Source: a virus. From it: a stretch of DNA of 25,066 nt. The DNA lies in IMG/VR virus record IMGVR_UViG_3300021197_001390, positions 1 to 25,066 of that record, one strand, 5' to 3'. Under the pieces are notes generated by a model. The model had not been told where the DNA came from and ran no database searches. It saw only the letters and a list, made by a program, of their open reading frames with translations. Below are positions 20,496 to 25,066 of the stretch, in pieces (within the stretch, counting starts at the first letter, position 1; each line of letters opens with the position of its first letter). The translations under genes and the position numbers were made by a program.

Positions 20496-20754
20496 AATCG
20501 AAGATGAATTTGAAAAGGCACTGGAGAAAAAGTTTTTTTGTCCTGCTAAGTTCGCTCAAGAAATTGAGATTTTAGTTAGAGACAATAGAGACATGAATTA
20601 CATTGATGCTATCGTTCATTTTTGTGAACGTAACAGTATTGATTTAGAATCTGTACCTAAACTTATATCTAAACCACTCAAAGAAAAGATTAAATGTGAT
20701 GCAACGGAGTTGAACTTTCTTAAGAGAACTTCCATGGCGAAATTGGTCTTTTAA
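20485..20754 (+). CDS. 33: gp33-like late transcription co-activator
   Basis: An 89-aa protein from ATG 20485 (MPSKIEDEFEKALEKKFFCP). The core IEILVRDNRDMNYIDAIVHF, then CERNSIDLESVPKLISKPLK and EKIKCDATELNFL, follows the T4 gp33 pattern (..MVEEFGMSYLEATTAFLE.., ..IQSEAIDENLL). The short hydrophobic end (MAKLVF) resembles the sliding-clamp-binding tail of gp33. T4 gp33 bridges host RNA polymerase to the gp45 clamp for late transcription with gp55. Confidence 0.85.
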   Translation: MPSKIEDEFEKALEKKFFCPAKFAQEIEILVRDNRDMNYIDAIVHFCERNSIDLESVPKLISKPLKEKIKCDATELNFLKRTSMAKLVF

Positions 20755-20814
20755 TTAAGAAAAAGTCGAGAAATTTATCGCGGGGAAAATTGCGTGAAAA
20801 CCCTTTTTGTAAAA

Positions 20815-21399
20815 ATGACTCCCTTTGACGTATATAAAACATATCTTGCAATGAAGAATCACTTCACAAAAGATAAATACGACTATCACAAATATTGTGG
20901 TAAAACTCGTGCTTCCCTTCAATCTTTTTATAGGAGGAAGGATAGGTATTGGTTTGAGAAAATGAGTAGACAAAAAAACGACAAAGAAGTTGTAGATTTC
21001 TTTGTATCTAATTTTGTTAATTCAGGAGAAAGTGTTTGGATCGGGCAGATGATTCGAGAAGGAGAATCTGCATATACTGGATGGCAAAAAAGAGTTCAAA
21101 GTTTGAGTTATCTTTTCAGAGAGGAAGTTGAAAATATGATTGTAAATACTGATTTGGATTCTTTGTTTGAATCTAAATCTGGTCAACATCCGCGAATACT
21201 TAAGTTGCATCTTCAGGGACATATATCTATTGAGACTTTGATTATTCTTGATCGTATCTTAGTATTTAAAAATAATTTTGATAAAAAATTAAATGATCCT
21301 GTTTGGGAGACAGTATCTAAAACTATGAGGAAGTATGATCCTTTCCTAAATATCGATATATTTAAATTTCGCAAAATTTTAAAGGACTGTGTTTTATGA
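20815..21399 (+). CDS. 59: gp59-like helicase loader
   Basis: A 194-aa protein starting MTPFDVYKTYLAMKNHFTKD. KYDYHKYCGKTRASLQSFYR, RKDRYWFEKMSRQ and SNFVNSGESVWIGQMIREGE correspond to T4 gp59 (..YDVIKYNW..YQKRRDKYFFQKLSE..SNLVANQDAWIGD..). gp59 loads gp41 helicase onto gp32-coated DNA. A GTG at 20794 would add seven residues; the ATG at 20815 fits the T4 start better, though its ribosome site is weak. The gene overlaps the next by 4 nt (ATGA). Confidence 0.88.
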   Translation: MTPFDVYKTYLAMKNHFTKDKYDYHKYCGKTRASLQSFYRRKDRYWFEKMSRQKNDKEVVDFFVSNFVNSGESVWIGQMIREGESAYTGWQKRVQSLSYLFREEVENMIVNTDLDSLFESKSGQHPRILKLHLQGHISIETLIILDRILVFKNNFDKKLNDPVWETVSKTMRKYDPFLNIDIFKFRKILKDCVL

Positions 21400-21740
21400 C
21401 GTTTTTTGATTCTGATGTTGTAAGGGCAGAAATTGTCCATATTAATGAACTTCAAGAAAAACTTTACAGCAAGATGTTTAGTTTTTATAGTATGGGTAAA
21501 CAGGATAAACTTGATCATGTTGAGTTACTAAAAACCCTTATTGACAAGCAAAAAATACTTTATGCTAGATTGTCTTTATCTGACGATCCAGAAGCAATAA
21601 AAATGAAGCAGAATATTGTTAAATCTGCTACCATGCTCGGGATGCCTGAAAATGTGGATATGACTGTGATTTTTAGCAATATGGAGAAACTGATCGATCA
21701 CATGAAAGATCAGGTCGAGCAAACTGGAAATATTGATTGA
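21396..21740 (+). CDS. DUF1825 family protein
   Basis: A 114-aa helical protein: MTFFDSDVVRAEIVHINELQ, KQDKLDHVELLKTLIDKQKI, LYARLSLSDDPEAIKMKQNI and ATMLGMPENVDMTVIFSNME. This is the DUF1825 family, which otherwise is found in cyanobacteria, with the LSLSDDPEA and MLGMPE..DM motifs. In the T4 layout this position might hold a recombination or late-function gene, but it does not resemble UvsY. The role is unknown. It lies between gp59 and gp32, 95 nt before the gp32 start. Confidence 0.82.
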   Translation: MTFFDSDVVRAEIVHINELQEKLYSKMFSFYSMGKQDKLDHVELLKTLIDKQKILYARLSLSDDPEAIKMKQNIVKSATMLGMPENVDMTVIFSNMEKLIDHMKDQVEQTGNID

Positions 21741-21748
21741 CAACTACG

Positions 21749-21797
21749 GGCACTTGCACTAATATAGGTTCGTACTCGCCGCAAGTGCCTAGAGTAC
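21749..21797 (+). promoter_or_regulatory. gp32 leader hairpin / candidate pseudoknot operator
   Basis: A perfect 9-bp stem GGCACTTGC (21749-21757) with GCAAGTGCC (21781-21789), loop 21758-21780. In the loop GTACTC (21772-21777) is fully complementary to GAGTAC (21792-21797) two bases 3' of the stem, so a 6-bp second helix can form. Downstream is a stretch of unstructured A-rich leader, GAGGTAA (21824-21830) and the gp32 ATG at 21836. This resembles the T4 gene 32 autoregulatory pseudoknot; with stem 1 at full 9 bp the 2-nt connector is too short, so partial stem opening or two alternative hairpins are more realistic. Confidence 0.65.
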
Positions 21798-21835
21798 ATA
21801 AAGGCCAAATACAAAACAAATACGAGGTAATACGA

Positions 21836-22816
21836 ATGTCTTTTGCTAATCTCAAAAAACAGTCTTCTCTTGGATCTTTGACTTCCAAACTAGTCAAAGA
21901 GGTTGAGAAGATGAATAGCAACTCTAGTGGCGGTGATGATCGTCTCTGGAAACCCGAAATGGATAAGACGGGTAATGGTTATGCCGTTATTCGATTCCTT
22001 CCTGCTCCCGATAGTGAAGATCTTCCATGGGTGAAGATGTACTCTCATGGATTCCAGGGTCCTGGTGGTTGGTATATTGAGAATTCTCTGACTACTTTGG
22101 GTCAGAAAGATCCTGTATCCGAATATAATCGTACTCTTTGGAACAGTGGAGATAATAGCAACAAAGAAATTGTACGCAAGCAAAAACGTAAATTGTCATA
22201 TTATAGCAATATTTACGTTGTGAAGGATCCTGCCAATCCTCACAATGAAGGACAAGTTTTCTTGTTTAAGTTTGGTAAAAAAATCTTTGATAAGGTTATG
22301 GCAGCAATGCAACCTGAATTTGAAGATGAGACTCCTATTAATCCATTTGATTTTTGGCAAGGTGCGAACTTCAAACTGAAGATTCGTAAGGTTGATGGTT
22401 ATTGGAATTATGATAAGTCTGAATTTGATTCTACTAGTGTTCTACTAGATGATGATGACGCTCTTGAAGCACTTTGGAAGAAGGAGTATTCTCTTACTGC
22501 CATGACTGCTCAAGATCAGTTTAAATCTTATGAAGCACTTCAGACACGTCTGGATTATGTTCTTGGACGCAAAGGATCATCTCGTAGGCAAGATGAGGAA
22601 CTTCAGGGTGAAGATGATATGCGTGGTAACTTCACGCCTAGTTTTGGTGGACGCCAAGAAGAGACTCAACTACCTGCGGAATTGAAGAAAGAACTTAATG
22701 ATCTTCCTTCAAGCGGCGGATTTAATTCTCCTGATATTATGGCGAAGGATTCTTCTAACTCTACTGAAGAGGAGGATGATGCTTTGAGTTACTTCCAAAA
22801 ACTTGCTGAGAGTTAA
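21836..22816 (+). CDS. 32: gp32 single-stranded DNA-binding protein
   Basis: A 326-aa gp32. The N-terminal MSFANLKKQSSLGSLTSKL is the basic cooperativity segment; the OB core has DRLWKPEMDKTGNGYAVIRF, LPAPDSEDLPWVKMYSHGFQ and WYIENSLTTLGQKDPVSEYN; the later INPFDFWQGANFKLKIRKVD is also typical. The C-terminus is acidic (STEEEDDALSYFQKLAES), as in T4, where it binds partner replication proteins. The T4 zinc-site cysteines are absent: the region after GWYIEN has no Cys. The start at 21836 is fixed by GAGGTAA and the MSFANLKK start; the frame is open upstream but covers the leader. Confidence 0.95.
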   Translation: MSFANLKKQSSLGSLTSKLVKEVEKMNSNSSGGDDRLWKPEMDKTGNGYAVIRFLPAPDSEDLPWVKMYSHGFQGPGGWYIENSLTTLGQKDPVSEYNRTLWNSGDNSNKEIVRKQKRKLSYYSNIYVVKDPANPHNEGQVFLFKFGKKIFDKVMAAMQPEFEDETPINPFDFWQGANFKLKIRKVDGYWNYDKSEFDSTSVLLDDDDALEALWKKEYSLTAMTAQDQFKSYEALQTRLDYVLGRKGSSRRQDEELQGEDDMRGNFTPSFGGRQEETQLPAELKKELNDLPSSGGFNSPDIMAKDSSNSTEEEDDALSYFQKLAES

Positions 22817-22821
22817 TATAC

Positions 22822-25059
22822 TTACTCATATAATCTAGGGTTATCACCCCTCTTAAGGTTCTGAGACACAAATTGTCCAGAACCTTTTTTGTATGGCATG
22901 ATTTCGTCAAGATCATTAAAAAGAGTGCTTAAGAATTCTGGTTTAAGTAAATAAATACCCCTTTTCTCTGCTTCTAATCTATCTTCATACTGATAATTTG
23001 TAATTGCTGTTGATGCTATTGAACCAGGAATTTCTATTAAGTCATTTTTTATATCATCATAATAAATTGTTCCGAAAGTGACTCTTTTTCTCCAGTTAAA
23101 GCCATCAAATTTCCATTCCTGACCATTTCTCTCAAATACTTCATTTTTTGTTGGGAGGTATAGTGGTCCTGGTTTACTAAAGAATACCTCGGGAACAGAG
23201 TTATACCCTCTTCCTTGGTCGATAATTTTTAGTTCCTTTATAGACCCATTCTCTGCTTTTATATTTGCTTTTGCTGTGATAGCAGAGAGTGGATCTTCTA
23301 TTTGTATAGTTGGTGCAGTTCTATAGTTATATCCACGATCTTGCATTACAATACCAACAACTGATCCATTTGTGACTAGAGTATAACCTACTGCAGTTCT
23401 ATGGGGAATTGGTGGTTGTATCTGTATCACTGGTGCTGGTGTTGATGTATATCCAGCTCCAGGTTTTGTCACATTTATGCTGAAAATAGTCTCTGCTCTA
23501 GTTCCTACACCTACAGTAGCAGTTGCTGTTGCAGTTACATCAGTATCATAAGTGTAAACTTTTCTATTAATAGAACCACCAATAAAAAATAGAGTTTCTG
23601 TTGCATTTGTATATACGTCTAATGGGGTAGAGTCTCCACTAGCATTCTGTACGTTTAGTACTCCTAGTAATGATAATCCACTAATATCCCACGCTGTTGT
23701 CAATGTTATAACAAATGTTGAGTTATTGTCTGTACCAGAAACATATAGTTTTGTTCCGTCATCTTTGAAGGAGAATCCACGAATAGAAGATTCGTTAGGT
23801 ATGCAGATAGTTGAGATGTTTGCTGTTTGAACTGGAAGTGGGAACATGGATCCAATATCCCAGTTTGAAGTTAGTTGATATTTTTTGATCTTATCAGGAT
23901 CTTGAATATCAAGAATAAAAATATGTTCTCCAGTATCTTGTATTCTCATTCCAGACATTGCTGGCATCGATATACTAACATCTAATGATGCTGTACTAAT
24001 ATCCCATGCTGTTGAAAGGTCATATTGTGCTAATTTATTACCTGCGTTTGTAAGACCACTTACATACATTCTGGTTCCATCTGGTTTAAATTCGATTCCA
24101 GTGCAGTATTCAAAGACTAATCCATCAAAATTTAACGTTCTTGTTCTAAGAAGAGAACCCGTTGACATATCATGTGCAGATGACAACTCATATTGTTCAA
24201 TAATTCCAGAACTATATGTATTTGCTCCATGTGCAGTGAACAGTCTTTTTCCAGTAGCATTTAAGAACATACCTTCAAATCCACTCTCCACTGTGAATGA
24301 ACTAGCAGATACAAAAACTGCGCTCTCAATGATATTTGGTGGCGGTGGAAATGTAACTATTGGTGTAAATGTATATCCATCTCCAGCAGATGTAATTCCA
24401 ACACTTAAAATAGATCCTCCAACACCAATAACAGGTTCTAATACTGCAGTAATTGTTGGTGGTGGATCACTAAATGTTGCTATTGGTTGAAAGTTATATC
24501 CACTGCCAGAATCGATAATTGTTACTTGACCAACTTCTCTTTCATCTGGAAATACATTTAGTTGACAAGATGCGATACCAGTTATTGGAGATGGTGGATC
24601 TTCTATTGATACTTCAGCAAATCCAGTATAACCAGATCCAGCATTTACCAATGTCAACTTTGTTACTTGTCCACTATTTGAATCATATTCTGCAGTTGCC
24701 TCTGCAAAATCTCCAGGAATTTCTGATGGTAAAACAATATTTGGATCTAATTCAAGTTCATATTCTGGTGCTTTGAAAAATCCTTCATTTACTTCTACAC
24801 CAGACTCTACAATGGTGTAACCATCCAATGTAGATGTTTTTAATGTCTCATAGTGATGTATTCCACCATATAATTCTTCATAAGATCCATACTTATCTAA
24901 AAGGAATTTATCAAATGCCTGTTGAGTTTTTGGCCACTCGTCATAAACATTTTGAATATTATTTGATAATAAAACTATCCAGTCCAAACTTGAATCTTCG
25001 TATATTTTAAGTGCTAATTCATCAGGTTTTTCGTCACCTTTGATTTGGTATTTGTTAAA
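22822..25059 (-). CDS. 53: gp53-type baseplate wedge protein with large repeat insert, 5' end disrupted or cut
   Basis: About 746 residues on the minus strand. The N-terminal block FNKYQIKGDEKPDELALKIY followed by EDSSLDWIVLLSNNIQNVYD matches T4 gp53 (..YYIKGSPRPEELANAIYGNPQLYWVLLMCND..). The C-terminus (YLLKPEFLSTLFNDLDEIMP, GSGQFVSQNLKRGDNPRLYE) is typical of cyanophage gp53. Between them are six GxGYxxxP repeats (AGSGYTGF, GSGYNFQP, AGDGYTFTP, GAGYTSTP, RGYNYRTAP, GRGYNSVP) and about five repeats with TAWDIS and DGTxxYVSG motifs, like beta-propeller blades. The frame meets TAA at 25060-25062, about 45 residues short of a T4-style N-terminus, and the first plausible start downstream is TTG 24987. 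Confidence 0.8.
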   Translation of the reverse strand, partial: FNKYQIKGDEKPDELALKIYEDSSLDWIVLLSNNIQNVYDEWPKTQQAFDKFLLDKYGSYEELYGGIHHYETLKTSTLDGYTIVESGVEVNEGFFKAPEYELELDPNIVLPSEIPGDFAEATAEYDSNSGQVTKLTLVNAGSGYTGFAEVSIEDPPSPITGIASCQLNVFPDEREVGQVTIIDSGSGYNFQPIATFSDPPPTITAVLEPVIGVGGSILSVGITSAGDGYTFTPIVTFPPPPNIIESAVFVSASSFTVESGFEGMFLNATGKRLFTAHGANTYSSGIIEQYELSSAHDMSTGSLLRTRTLNFDGLVFEYCTGIEFKPDGTRMYVSGLTNAGNKLAQYDLSTAWDISTASLDVSISMPAMSGMRIQDTGEHIFILDIQDPDKIKKYQLTSNWDIGSMFPLPVQTANISTICIPNESSIRGFSFKDDGTKLYVSGTDNNSTFVITLTTAWDISGLSLLGVLNVQNASGDSTPLDVYTNATETLFFIGGSINRKVYTYDTDVTATATATVGVGTRAETIFSINVTKPGAGYTSTPAPVIQIQPPIPHRTAVGYTLVTNGSVVGIVMQDRGYNYRTAPTIQIEDPLSAITAKANIKAENGSIKELKIIDQGRGYNSVPEVFFSKPGPLYLPTKNEVFERNGQEWKFDGFNWRKRVTFGTIYYDDIKNDLIEIPGSIASTAITNYQYEDRLEAEKRGIYLLKPEFLSTLFNDLDEIMPYKKGSGQFVSQNLKRGDNPRLYE

Positions 25060-25066
25060 TTAAATT

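Noticed and set aside
20755-20814. CGC...GCG pairing upstream of gp59 (around 20780)
   Set aside because: Only three base pairs; too weak to call a structure.
22817-22870. Possible terminator between gp32 and the convergent gp53 gene
   Set aside because: The 5-bp gap leaves no room, and I found no convincing stem with a T-run at the gp32 end.
24101-24490. Plus-strand frame of 129 codons opposite the gp53-type gene
   Set aside because: It mirrors the Pro/Gly-rich repeats of the minus-strand gene and has no promoter, ribosome site or recognisable motif.
1-25066. tRNA genes, CRISPR arrays, insertion sequences or attachment sites
   Set aside because: Reading both strands I saw no cloverleaf with a T-loop GTTCRA pattern in place, no regularly spaced repeats, and no transposase or integrase motifs.

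Overview
The window looks like part of a T4-like cyanomyovirus genome infecting marine Synechococcus or Prochlorococcus. It carries T4-type replication and transcription proteins (gp32, gp59, gp33), a gp53-type baseplate protein, cyanophage staples (PhoH, ThyX, RecB-like exonuclease, DUF1825, DUF6433 and DUF4278 small proteins), a ferredoxin-dependent bilin reductase, and a tail-fibre-like protein. DNA is AT-rich, genes are packed tightly and many overlap by 1-50 bp. I see no tRNA, CRISPR array or insertion sequence.

Region 1 (1-6612) is an accessory sugar and surface-chemistry cassette. In order: a 5'-truncated DUF6445 oxygenase-like protein, a GT9/heptosyltransferase-like glycosyltransferase, a full-length NodU/CmcH O-carbamoyltransferase, a 2OG-Fe(II) oxygenase-like protein, a heptose-1-phosphate nucleotidylyltransferase (HldE C-domain type), a PfkB heptose kinase (HldE N-domain type), a small HAD phosphatase-like protein, a cupin, and, convergent on the minus strand, an HldD-type epimerase. 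Together these can cover the late steps of ADP-heptose synthesis plus a possible transferase.

Region 2 (6613-10904) has a divergent promoter region, a 526-aa tail-fibre-like protein, a dithiol glutaredoxin with its own sigma70-type promoter, a minus-strand bilin reductase, and a second full-length carbamoyltransferase.

Region 3 (10884-18000) is a run of small plus-strand early-type genes. Four sigma70-like promoters here, each with a 17-bp spacer, drive sub-blocks. One has its -35 box as the exact loop of a terminator hairpin. The block includes a zinc-ribbon mini-protein, a degenerate glutaredoxin, a second DUF6445 protein, a dioxygenase-like protein and ThyX.

Region 4 (18001-22816) begins with a third carbamoyltransferase-like protein made only of the Kae1-like half, followed by PhoH, RecB-like exonuclease, gp33, gp59, DUF1825 and gp32. 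The gp32 leader contains a hairpin whose loop can pair with the sequence just 3' of it, recalling the T4 gene 32 translational operator.

Region 5 (22822 to the end, minus strand) is a gp53-type baseplate wedge protein with conserved N- and C-terminal ends separated by GY-rich repeats and a five-repeat propeller-like insert. Its frame is interrupted by a stop 5 bases from the window end.

All functions are read from motifs; no database search was run.
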